A stretch of 63,552 nucleotides of DNA from Rhodopirellula sp. (lineage in GTDB: Bacteria; Planctomycetota; Planctomycetia; Pirellulales; Thermoguttaceae): assembly GCA_012728855.1 (NCBI GenBank), contig JAAYEH010000107.1, positions 1-63,552 on the forward strand, given 5' to 3'. Both the position numbers and the translations under genes were made by a program. The first letter of the stretch is position 1, and each line of letters begins with the position of its first letter. This document shows positions 1 through 7,918 of the stretch, in pieces. The notes beneath the pieces are model-generated. The model saw nothing but the letters and a program-made list of their open reading frames with translations. It was not told the DNA's origin and ran no database searches.

Positions 1-541
1 TCATCCCCTGGCCCAAGAAACTCCTTGACCTATCGCGCCGCATCGACCATGCTCAGCTAAGAATAGTGGACACACGACCACGTCTGTCCCCGCAGCCGGA
101 TCCAGCCGCTTTCGCGGCCCGGCTCCGGCAGCTCCTTGGCAATTTGGTTGATAATTCGAGTTCTTCCGGCCGGTCGGCGGAAGGGATCGCGGTCCCCTTC
201 CGCCGCTACATGTCCACCGTACGCGCATCGTACGAAGTGACAGGCTGTCCGGAAACGGGGACTGGCTCCCGGATGTTGTGGTATCACGCTTGCATGTGAT
301 TTAGGGTGCCTGTCCCCGTTTCCGGATAGCCTCTGAGACGCCGACGGCGCGAGAAACCGGCGCCTGTTCCCCCAGAAGCGCGTGGTGCCCATGTCCCCTC
401 GGTTTTGAGAAATCGCCAACTTGGGCACCACACCCGCTCGCGTCAATCGTACGACACGCCGCCGCCGGAGCGCAAAGGCGAGAAGCCGCCAAGACCGGAA
501 CTCTTCCAAGATGACCGGCCCGAAGGCGGCGTGGCGCCGGT
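1..541. other. Left edge, no convincing gene
   Basis: A reading frame is open on the plus strand from the window edge to base 299. It lacks recognisable motifs and its end lies inside a repeat element, so it could be the tail of a gene cut by the window or chance coding in GC-rich DNA. The remainder holds one diverged REP-like palindrome (listed separately) and Arg/Pro-rich frames on both strands typical of non-coding GC-rich sequence. I see nothing else here. Confidence 0.4.
242..333. repeat. Diverged copy of the 98-bp REP-like palindrome
   Basis: The outer arms (AGGCTGTCCGGAAACGGGGA against TCCCCGTTTCCGGATAGCCT) are nearly complementary. The family hallmarks GGGGACTGGCT and GTGCCTGTCCCC are present, but the central CATTTTGC/GCAAAATG stem of the other copies is replaced by a different loop containing ATCACGCTTGCATGTGAT. 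It is best read as an older relative of the elements at about 3.0, 18.2, 33.9 and 45.2 kb. Confidence 0.65.
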
Positions 542-544
542 CGG

Positions 545-658
545 CTGACGCCGGAGGGGCCGGACGGTGGCGTCAACATCGTCGCCCACAAGGATGAACT
601 CGGCTTCGAGCCGCCGATTATCAAGGTTCTGGCCTCGCTTGCGACACCAATGCGATGA
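545..658 (+). pseudogene. Short fragment resembling a metallo-aminopeptidase (M42/M20 type)
   Basis: This stretch translates to a peptide containing GGVNIVAHKDELGFE and ending at a TGA at 656-658. The segment VAHKDELGF resembles the metal-binding strand of M42-type aminopeptidases, where an H-x-D motif binds zinc (family knowledge). No start codon or upstream domain is visible in the frame, and the preceding sequence looks like a shifted frame. It is probably the relic of a deleted gene. The length is too small for a firm assignment, and chance similarity remains possible. Confidence 0.3.
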
Positions 659-825
659 ATCCAACCGTCGCTGGATCACACGGTTCCACGGCAGCCACGC
701 ACCGCCGCTTCCCGCGAACTCCGCCAAGAGGGAAGTTCAGTTCCCGGGGAGCCAAGCAGGCTCCCCGTCAGCCAACGAAGATAAATCGCCATCGAGTCGA
801 TCTCGTCGCGAAGCATTGTATGATA

Positions 826-2847
826 TTACCGGCTCGTCGCGGGCTGCGGCAGCGACGGCGGATCGAATCCGACGACGGCTGGAATTCCACGGAACTCGAG
901 GTACACGTCTTCCAGGACTCCGGTGCTTGGCTTCGCCAGGCTCAGCCGCCAGGTTTCTCCCTCGGCGGTCGGCTCCCGTTTCACGTGCAGCGACCTCGCA
1001 TCGCTGATGTCCGCCTGCTCGAAGCGGATCGCACCGGCGGCATCGCGGATCGTGGCGGCGACCCGCTCGCCGTCCCCCTCGCCTTGAACGCGGATCCCGA
1101 ATTCTCGAACGTCGGCGGGCACCCGGAAATAGTAGTCGCCCCGCGTGTAGATCAAGTGAAACCTTCCCTTGTAGGCGGCCATTGCAACCGGATGCGTGGC
1201 GGAGACCATTTGCAGCGTGTTGCGGTCCGCCTGGCCGAGAATCGTGTAAGCGCCGGACGCATCGGCGGTGAACATGCAGTCTGCCTCCTGGCCCGCTTCG
1301 ATCGACAGGCGGTGGATTTCCTTGCCCCCGGGACTGAGAACCTCGACCGTTGCCGCCTTGCCGTCCTGGCGGCCGACCGTCTGGTGCCGGAGGCAAAGCC
1401 GGACCGTGTCGCCCGCGGCGGCGGCCACGAGATACCGCGCCTCGCCGCGGAGGCGATGGACGGGCAGTTTCCGCTCGCTCGGTCGAGAATCGCCGCCAAC
1501 CGGTTCAAAGCGAAGTCCGTCGAGTGCGACCGGCCGGATCGTCAAGACGGAATCGAAGGGAACCCACTTGTCGATGAGGTCTCGGTCCAGCGCGTAGACC
1601 GTCTTTTGGCCGCCGCGCAGAACGGTAATCGTGCCGGTGACGCCCAAGAGGTTGCTTCCCAGCGCATCGTCGTATTTCATTACCGGCCGATCGACCTTCT
1701 CGCAGATCGTGCAATCGACGAATTCCACGCCGCCGGTCGCCTGCAAATCGCCCGGGTGGGTGCCGAAGCGGATCGGCGCCGCCAGCGACGGCTGGTCCGA
1801 CGGGTCGGCGATCGTGCAGTCGACGAACCGCAATTTCACGCCGGTCGGCGGCTTGGAACCGATCCGGATGCCCGCGTGGCCGTCGTCCTCGAACCGGCAT
1901 TGGACGAAGTCGATCTCGCCTTGGAGCGGACCGGTCTCGCCGCAACTGGTGATCACGCTGGCCGACAGCGCGTTGCTGCCGCGGGTCACGCAGTTTTCGA
2001 TCCGCAGGGAGACCGGCGCGGAAGTGCCGTCCAACGGCCGGGCGTAGACGTGGATGCCGTAACCCTGGTTGTCCTCGATCGTGCAGTTGCGCATCACGCA
2101 GTTGACCAGCCGCTCGCGGGGGTGATTCGGTTCGAAGTCGATGCCGGCGGCGGGGGCCGTGCCGGCGGTGTTCTTAAGCGTGCAGTTTTCGATCAGCAGG
2201 TTTTCGGCGGTGATGACGCTGATTCCTTGCCGATAATTGCGGTCGCAGACGACGTCGCGGATGGTGATGTTGCGGTTCGGCTCGCCGTTGCGGCCGACGC
2301 CCAGGTAGATGCCGTCGCCGCCCGATTCGGCGAGCGTGAGGCCGGCGATCGTCACCTGGTCGCAGCCGTGGAGGTTGATCACATGGCGCCATTCGGCCTT
2401 CTTGTAGGCCGGGCTGTCGTAATCGGCGCGGTGCATCTGCAACGTGGCGCCGGGGCCGGTGAGCCGGATGTTCTTCTTGTTCGTGGCGGTGAAGAGCGAA
2501 TCCGCCGTGCCATGAAACGCCCCCTTTTTGGCCAAGACGACGGCGCCCGGCTCGAAGACCAGTTCCTGGTCGCTTGCCAGTTCGATCTTATCGACGATCC
2601 ACGGTCCGGACATCTTCTCGACGACGACCTTTTTCGCTTTGGAGTGGATCGCCGATTGAAGAGCTTCGGTCGACTCCTCGGCGTTGAAGCCCCACCAGGC
2701 GGCATGGGCGACGCTTGTCTTTCCGGAGAGAACCTCGCGGATCGCCTCTTCGTTCTTCGCGCCGTCGGCGGCCTGTGCAAACAGCGGGCCGAGGAATACC
2801 GTTGCGAGAAACGCTCCGCACGCCGAATGGATCGATATCGCGTTCAT
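826..2847 (-). CDS. Secreted right-handed parallel beta-helix protein
   Basis: Predicted exported protein of 673 residues. The ATG at 2847 is preferred over an upstream in-frame start because GGGAGG lies just 5 bases upstream and the first 27 residues form a signal peptide ending AQA-AD. Residues of about 75-370 contain repeated short turns of the type IxNCTIxDN, VRFVDCTI and VEFVDCTI, typical of pectate-lyase-like beta-helix folds that act on or bind polysaccharides outside the cytoplasm. The C-terminal 250 residues look like beta-sandwich modules. No catalytic residues could be assigned, so the substrate is unknown. It is divergent from the DUF4838 gene, with a REP element in the shared spacer, and may belong with it in glycan use. 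Confidence 0.85.
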   Translation of the reverse strand: MNAISIHSACGAFLATVFLGPLFAQAADGAKNEEAIREVLSGKTSVAHAAWWGFNAEESTEALQSAIHSKAKKVVVEKMSGPWIVDKIELASDQELVFEPGAVVLAKKGAFHGTADSLFTATNKKNIRLTGPGATLQMHRADYDSPAYKKAEWRHVINLHGCDQVTIAGLTLAESGGDGIYLGVGRNGEPNRNITIRDVVCDRNYRQGISVITAENLLIENCTLKNTAGTAPAAGIDFEPNHPRERLVNCVMRNCTIEDNQGYGIHVYARPLDGTSAPVSLRIENCVTRGSNALSASVITSCGETGPLQGEIDFVQCRFEDDGHAGIRIGSKPPTGVKLRFVDCTIADPSDQPSLAAPIRFGTHPGDLQATGGVEFVDCTICEKVDRPVMKYDDALGSNLLGVTGTITVLRGGQKTVYALDRDLIDKWVPFDSVLTIRPVALDGLRFEPVGGDSRPSERKLPVHRLRGEARYLVAAAAGDTVRLCLRHQTVGRQDGKAATVEVLSPGGKEIHRLSIEAGQEADCMFTADASGAYTILGQADRNTLQMVSATHPVAMAAYKGRFHLIYTRGDYYFRVPADVREFGIRVQGEGDGERVAATIRDAAGAIRFEQADISDARSLHVKREPTAEGETWRLSLAKPSTGVLEDVYLEFRGIPAVVGFDPPSLPQPATSR

Positions 2848-2977
2848 CGTTGCCTCCCGATAGGTGTTTTTCTCAAGGGTTTGTTCACGTCGTCTTGACC
2901 GAGTATACCTGATTTCTGCAAGCAATTCACCGCCGAAGCCGGGTTCTTGCGGTCGCCAACCCCGCGGCTTAGACTAA

Positions 2978-3074
2978 GAGCCTATCCCAAAACCTTGGCG
3001 GAGAGGGGGACAGGCACATTTTGCTCCGAAGACTCCGCAAAATGAGCCAGTCCCCGGCGGTTTTGGGATAGGCT
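2978..3074. repeat. 98-bp REP-like palindrome, copy A
   Basis: Nested inverted repeat. The outer arms are GAGCCTATCCCAAAACC and GGTTTTGGGATAGGCT; an imperfect middle stem is GGGGACAGGC against GCCAGTCCCC; the inner stem is CATTTTGC/GCAAAATG around a TCCGAAGACTCC loop. It is essentially identical to the copies at 33863 and 45144 (the latter inverted). It sits between two divergent genes. Confidence 0.9.
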
Positions 3075-3123
3075 TTAACACCAGATACCCCGCCGCTTCA
3101 ACCCACCAGTCAGGAGCCTACCG

Positions 3124-5394
3124 ATGAAACAGCCCACACGGATATTGGCAGTCCTTTCCCTGTTGACGGCCAGCGGGTTCGGCGAGGAACTCGTCTTGGT
3201 CGAAAACGGCCGCAGCGACTGCGTGATCGTGTTGCCGGCGGAGCCATCTGCCGTCGAGTCGACCGCCGCCGGCGAACTGCAAAAACACCTCCAGGAAGTC
3301 ACCGGCGCCAAACTCGAGATCGTCGGCGAAGGAAAATCGCCGACCGCCGTGCGGCGGATCCTGGTGGGGGCGTCGGCGGAAGCCGGGAAGTTGCTCGAGG
3401 GCCTGGACCTCCAATCGCTGGGGCACGACGGCATCGTGATGAAGACGTCCGGCGATGCGATCGTGCTGGCGGGCCGGGCGCCGCGCGGCACGCTCTACGC
3501 GGTGTATACGTTCCTCGAAGACGTGATTGGCTGCCGCTGGTGGACGGCGACGGAAAGCTTCGCGCCAAAGAAGCCCACGCTGAAAGTTCCGGCGCTCGGC
3601 ACGGTTTACGCTCCGCCGCTGCGTTATCGCGAATCGTTCTATCGGGGCGCGTTCGAGGGCGTCTTCTCCGCCCGGCTGAAATGCAACGGACACAGCAACA
3701 ACGTGCCGCCCGAATACGGCGGGCATCACCGCTTCGCCGGCTTCGTCCACACGTTCTATCCCTTGTTGCCGCCCGAACAATACTTCGCCGAGCACCCGGA
3801 CTGGTACAGCGAGATCGACGGCAAGCGGACGCACGAGCACGCCCAACTCTGCCTGACCAACGACGCTATGCGCCAGGAACTGACCGGCAAGGCGCTGGAG
3901 TGGCTCAAGAAAACTCCCGACGTGGGCCTGATTTCCATCAGCCAGAACGACTGGCACGGCCGCTGCCAGTGCGCCGCCTGCCGGGCGGTCGAGGAGGAAG
4001 AAGGGGCGGCGTCGGGGCCGCTGTTGCGATTGGTCAACGCCGTGGCCGAGGAGATCGAGAAGGAATTTCCCGACGTGCTGGTGGAGACTCTCGCCTACCA
4101 GTACACCCGCCAGCCGCCGAAGAAAGTCAAGCCGCGGCACAACGTGATCGTGCGGCTCTGCTCGATTGAATGTTCCTTCGCACAGCCGTTGGATGGACCG
4201 CAGAATGAGGCGTTTCGAAAGGACATCGAGGCCTGGTGCGAGGTGGCGCCGCAGTTGTTCGTCTGGGACTACGTTACGAATTTCTCGAACTACATCCTGC
4301 CGCATCCGAACCTCTCGGTGCTGGCGCCGAACGTGCGGTTCTTCGTCGACCACAAGGTGGTGGGACTGTTCGAGCAGGGCGATTACGGCAGCAACGTGGG
4401 TGATTTCGTGCGGATGCGGGCGTGGCTCTTGGCGCACCTGATGTGGAATCCGCGGCAGGATGCCGAGAAGCTGATTCGCGAATTCGTCGAGGGATACTAC
4501 GGCCCGGCCGCGCCGCACCTGTTGGAGTACCTTCAGGTGCTCCAGGACGCCGCGAAACGGAAAGACGTGTACCTCCGCTGTTTCATGCCCAACACGGCCG
4601 AATGGCTCGACCTGGAGGACTTGAACGAGGCCGCGAGGATTTACCGCAAGGCCGAGGCGGCCGTTGCGGACGACGCGACCCTTGCGGCGCGGGTTCGCCG
4701 CGAGCGGCTGGCCTTGGACCATGTCTGGCTCAACCGATACCACGCGCTGAAACGGAAGGCGGCGGCGGAGAAGGTCGAGTTCCTCGGCCCGGCCGATCCG
4801 GTGGCGGCCAGCGAGGAATTCATCCGCGTTGCCGAGGCCAACGACCCCGGCCAATACCGCGAGGGCCGGCCGTTCGCCGAGTTGGCCGATAAGTTGCGAA
4901 GGCGATTCCGGCCGGCCGGGCCGCCGCCGGAAGCTTGCAAGGATCTGCCGGCGGACGGCTGGGTCGACATCCAGGACAACGAGTTCAACCTGGCCAACGC
5001 GGGTCAATGGGCCGAAACCATTGAAGACCCGCTCGCATCGGACAAGTTTGCCGTCCGCATGCCGGGCGATCATTACGAATGGGCGACGAGTTGGCCGTTC
5101 AGCGAGGATCTTGGCGACGGCGTCGCTTGGCGCTGCTTTGTGGCGGCACGTTGCGAGGCCTCGGCCACCGGCGGGCCGGCGATGACAATGGGCATCTACG
5201 ATTACACAGCCAAGCGGAACGTCGCTCATCGGCAGGTGGGCGTCGAGGAGTCGATCGGGGAAGGTTATCGCGTGTTCGATCTGGGGACGCAGAAGCTGAC
5301 CAAAGGCATGTCGTTCTGGATCGCTCCGCCGAAGAGGCCGGGGGAAGTGAAAGCGGTTTTCGTGGACCGCATCTTCCTGATTCGCGACAAGTAG
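3124..5394 (+). CDS. Secreted DUF4838 protein (putative glycan-active enzyme)
   Basis: A 756-residue protein with a short signal peptide (residues 1-20, LLTASGFG region). The N-terminal 140 residues resemble the domain preceding catalytic barrels of alpha-glucuronidases and GH20 enzymes (pattern AAGELQKHLQEVTGA then RGTLYAVYTFLEDVIGCRWW). The central part has the DUF4838 hallmark at about residues 270-285, SISQNDWHGRCQCAAC, with a Cys-rich CxCxxC, followed by a TIM-barrel-like region. The C-terminus (about 615-756) is a beta-rich binding domain. The DUF4838 family is widespread in Planctomycetes and its activity is not established; the role in polysaccharide breakdown is inferred from architecture and export. 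No close operon partner is seen downstream. Confidence 0.85.
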   Translation: MKQPTRILAVLSLLTASGFGEELVLVENGRSDCVIVLPAEPSAVESTAAGELQKHLQEVTGAKLEIVGEGKSPTAVRRILVGASAEAGKLLEGLDLQSLGHDGIVMKTSGDAIVLAGRAPRGTLYAVYTFLEDVIGCRWWTATESFAPKKPTLKVPALGTVYAPPLRYRESFYRGAFEGVFSARLKCNGHSNNVPPEYGGHHRFAGFVHTFYPLLPPEQYFAEHPDWYSEIDGKRTHEHAQLCLTNDAMRQELTGKALEWLKKTPDVGLISISQNDWHGRCQCAACRAVEEEEGAASGPLLRLVNAVAEEIEKEFPDVLVETLAYQYTRQPPKKVKPRHNVIVRLCSIECSFAQPLDGPQNEAFRKDIEAWCEVAPQLFVWDYVTNFSNYILPHPNLSVLAPNVRFFVDHKVVGLFEQGDYGSNVGDFVRMRAWLLAHLMWNPRQDAEKLIREFVEGYYGPAAPHLLEYLQVLQDAAKRKDVYLRCFMPNTAEWLDLEDLNEAARIYRKAEAAVADDATLAARVRRERLALDHVWLNRYHALKRKAAAEKVEFLGPADPVAASEEFIRVAEANDPGQYREGRPFAELADKLRRRFRPAGPPPEACKDLPADGWVDIQDNEFNLANAGQWAETIEDPLASDKFAVRMPGDHYEWATSWPFSEDLGDGVAWRCFVAARCEASATGGPAMTMGIYDYTAKRNVAHRQVGVEESIGEGYRVFDLGTQKLTKGMSFWIAPPKRPGEVKAVFVDRIFLIRDK

Positions 5395-5400
5395 AAGCAA

Positions 5401-5426
5401 GTGCAGGCGGGACACTCCGTGGCCGG
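5401..5426. repeat. Half copy of the CACTCCGTGGCC repeat
   Basis: The sequence GCAGGCGGGACACTCCGTGG matches one arm of the inverted repeat at 41224-41344. Only one arm is present here, directly after the stop codon of the DUF4838 gene. Confidence 0.6.
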
Positions 5427-5675
5427 CGGTTCGATCGTAAACGGCGACATTCCGCGCCATGCGCCCCTCTGGGTTCCCGACCTTGTGCTGTCGCCCGCTG
5501 CCGCCACGAGATGTTTGTCGAGATAGCCCCCGCGTCTGCCGTTGCCGCCCCGCTGCCTTTCCATTTCTCGGAGGGTTTTGTCAAAGACGCTTGACGCGGC
5601 TACTTGCGATTCGATCTCGATCGCGGTATCCTATGTACGGATGTGAACTAATAGCCTACAGCCGGAGATGGATCG

Positions 5676-7358
5676 ATGGGACTCGGCCAGAACAAGGTTT
5701 ACCAGGGCGATTGTCTCCAGCGGCTTGCGGAGATCGACGCGGAAGCTGTTGATCTGGCATTTGCCGACCCGCCGTTCAACATTGGCTACGACTACGACCT
5801 TTACGACGACCGCCGTTCTCGGAACGAGTATATCCAGTGGTCGAAGGCGTGGATGGCGGCCGTCTACCGCGTTCTCAAGGGGACGGGCACGTTCTGGCTC
5901 GCCATTGGCGACGAGTACGCCGCGGAGTTGAAGCTCATTGCCCAGCAGGACGCCGGGTTCATCTGCCGCAGTTGGGTCATCTGGTATTACACGTTCGGTG
6001 TCAATTGCGTTCGCGGATTCAGCCGGTCGCACACGCACTTGTTCCACTTCGTCAAGGATCCGGATCGTTTCACATTCAACGGGCACAACGAAGCCGTGCG
6101 CGTTCCCTCGGCCCGGCAGCTCGTTTATCGGGACGCCCGCGCAAACCCGAAAGGCCGGCTTCCCGACAACACGTGGATCTACCGCCCGCAGGACGCACCC
6201 GCGTCGGCTTTCGCGACAATGCATGATACCTGGTATTTCTCTCGGGTCGCTGGAACGTTCAAAGAGCGTGAAGGGTTTCACGGATGCCAGATGCCGGAGC
6301 AATTGCTGGGTCGAATTATCCGCATATCCAGCAATCCTCAGGAACTCGTGCTCGACCCATTTGCCGGGAGCGGCACTACGATGGCAGCAGCCAAGAAGCT
6401 CGGACGGCGTTGGCTTGGCATCGAATTGTCGGCAGACTACGTCAAGAGAATCAATCATCGCATTGCGGCCGCGAAGGTAGGCGATCCGTTGGACGGGCCG
6501 GCTGATCCGTTGCGGAGCGCCCCCAAGACGTCTGCGGGAAAGAAGACGGTGCGAATGCGCAGCGGCCGTCCATTACCCGACCTGGACCAGGAGACCGAAC
6601 GGGGCATCATCGACGCCTACCGAACAACGTGTGAGGGAAATTCCGCCGACTACCTGCTCTGCGATCCCGAGGTCGATGCGGCATTCGTTGCCGCGTGCCG
6701 GAAGAAAGGCGTGCCTGGCGACGCCTACGTGTGGAACCGGCTGCTGCTGAGAATCCGGAAGGCCGGGAAGCTCCCAAAAATGGACACAAACCGGAAGAGG
6801 CTCACGTTCGAGGAGATGGACGAGTACAGTTTCGCAAGCGAAATCGCGACGCAGCTCGTCAGTACAAACTATAACTATTCGCTCGACGACATCCTGTGCT
6901 CCCCTCTGGCTGCAACCGAGTTCGACGAAATCGCGCAGCAACTGGCACCGGGCTTCTCGTCATTCGAGTATCGATGGGCGGCTTTGGCTATTCGGAAGAG
7001 GGCGGCTCAGTCGAAGTCGCTGGCAAAGAAGCAACCCTTTCGTGCTTGGTTGGAGAAAAAGCTTCCTCGGTCAACGCGTCTGACGCAATGCAGGACGGCC
7101 AGTTACGAGCAGCCGGGCGTATACGTCTTATCGAATGAAGATTGCCCTTTGTATGTGGGCGAGACATTCAATTTCAGGAAGCGGGTGGAGCGAACGCTGA
7201 CAGCGAATTGCTCCACCTGCTGGCCAGATCGAGAGATCCAAAGGGTGGTGTTTATACCTCCTGGAGACAGCCCACACCAGCAGCACGTTTTGCAGGCCGT
7301 GCTGATGCGCCGAGAAGAACCCCTGCTTAACTGGCAGTTTCTTTGGCCGGATCTGTAA
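5676..7358 (+). CDS. Beta-class DNA methyltransferase fused to a C-terminal GIY-YIG-like domain
   Basis: A 560-residue protein. Residues 1-270 are an N4-cytosine/N6-adenine DNA methyltransferase: the catalytic motif DPPF is at residues 31-34 and the SAM-binding motif DPFAGSGTT at 227-235, an order (IV before I) that defines the beta class. The middle (about 290-470) is probably target recognition or linker. Residues 480-560 look like a GIY-YIG nuclease: GVY (481-483), YVGET (about 493-497), an NFRKR arginine motif, and a terminal PLLNW (549-553). Aligned on P549, the position of the usual metal-binding Glu is Gln540 (LQAVLMRREEPLLNW), so cleavage activity is doubtful. The start ATG follows GGAG at 8-11 bases. 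No separate restriction gene lies nearby, so it is either a self-contained modification/restriction enzyme or an orphan methyltransferase. Confidence 0.85.
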   Translation: MGLGQNKVYQGDCLQRLAEIDAEAVDLAFADPPFNIGYDYDLYDDRRSRNEYIQWSKAWMAAVYRVLKGTGTFWLAIGDEYAAELKLIAQQDAGFICRSWVIWYYTFGVNCVRGFSRSHTHLFHFVKDPDRFTFNGHNEAVRVPSARQLVYRDARANPKGRLPDNTWIYRPQDAPASAFATMHDTWYFSRVAGTFKEREGFHGCQMPEQLLGRIIRISSNPQELVLDPFAGSGTTMAAAKKLGRRWLGIELSADYVKRINHRIAAAKVGDPLDGPADPLRSAPKTSAGKKTVRMRSGRPLPDLDQETERGIIDAYRTTCEGNSADYLLCDPEVDAAFVAACRKKGVPGDAYVWNRLLLRIRKAGKLPKMDTNRKRLTFEEMDEYSFASEIATQLVSTNYNYSLDDILCSPLAATEFDEIAQQLAPGFSSFEYRWAALAIRKRAAQSKSLAKKQPFRAWLEKKLPRSTRLTQCRTASYEQPGVYVLSNEDCPLYVGETFNFRKRVERTLTANCSTCWPDREIQRVVFIPPGDSPHQQHVLQAVLMRREEPLLNWQFLWPDL

Positions 7359-7507
7359 TCGGCCTTTCGGTGGAGATACTCCTGCCGAATGAGGCCCGAT
7401 CGAGCGCACAGCGATCGCTTGCGATCTGTTTTCTGTTCGAGAGCGAGGTTTTGATTTGGTTGTTGTTGCGCTATTGGGATCACTCGCTCGGCAAGCGGGT
7501 TCTGCTT

Positions 7508-7915
7508 TCACCAAGGCCGCAAATAACTTCGCGGGCCCCGCGGCGGCGGCTTCGGCTGCCAATAGGTGTCCGCTTCCGGGTGGATCTCCCGCTCGAGCGG
7601 ATCGCGACCGATAAGTCGCATCACTATTCCGATCGGCGTGATGATGGCATAGTAGACCAGCGCCAAGGCCGCCTCCCCGACCACGATTCCGATCGGGATC
7701 GTCGCGAAACTCAACCCGATGAAGGCCGGCGCAAGCCCCCGCGGCCAAAACAGGCCCAGAGTCGCCATCACGGCGCCGATGGCCACGGACAGTGAGATCG
7801 CCGTCCGCCCGCCACCCCAGAGCCAGGCCAGGGCGGGCAAGGCGACGAGCGCGATCAGCCCAAACTGCCGGAGTTGGCGGGCCGTCGGGCGGAAGTTCAT
7901 CGCGAGCAGTGCCAT
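7508..7915 (-). CDS. SxtJ-like small membrane protein
   Basis: A 135-residue protein with three hydrophobic segments (about residues 17-36, 39-57, 62-100) and a Pro-rich hydrophilic tail ending PRSYLRPW. It starts 3 bases after the stop of the carbamoyltransferase gene, so the two are certainly co-transcribed. Length, membrane layout and position match the SxtJ family, which commonly follows NodU/CmcH-type carbamoyltransferases in bacteria. Its biochemical role is not established; a membrane partner of the transferase is the natural inference. An alternative start is the ATG five codons in (MNFRPTA). Confidence 0.75.
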   Translation of the reverse strand: MALLAMNFRPTARQLRQFGLIALVALPALAWLWGGGRTAISLSVAIGAVMATLGLFWPRGLAPAFIGLSFATIPIGIVVGEAALALVYYAIITPIGIVMRLIGRDPLEREIHPEADTYWQPKPPPRGPRSYLRPW

Positions 7916-7918
7916 CGG

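Noticed and set aside
655..2898. Very long open frame (over 700 codons) on the plus strand opposite the beta-helix gene
   Set aside because: It is an antisense shadow: composition is Arg/Ala/Asp-rich with no domain, and the minus frame has a signal peptide, ribosome site and beta-helix repeats.
3118..5460. Long minus-strand frame opposite the DUF4838 gene
   Set aside because: High-GC codon bias leaves the opposite strand open; no motif or ribosome site, while the plus strand has a clear family pattern.
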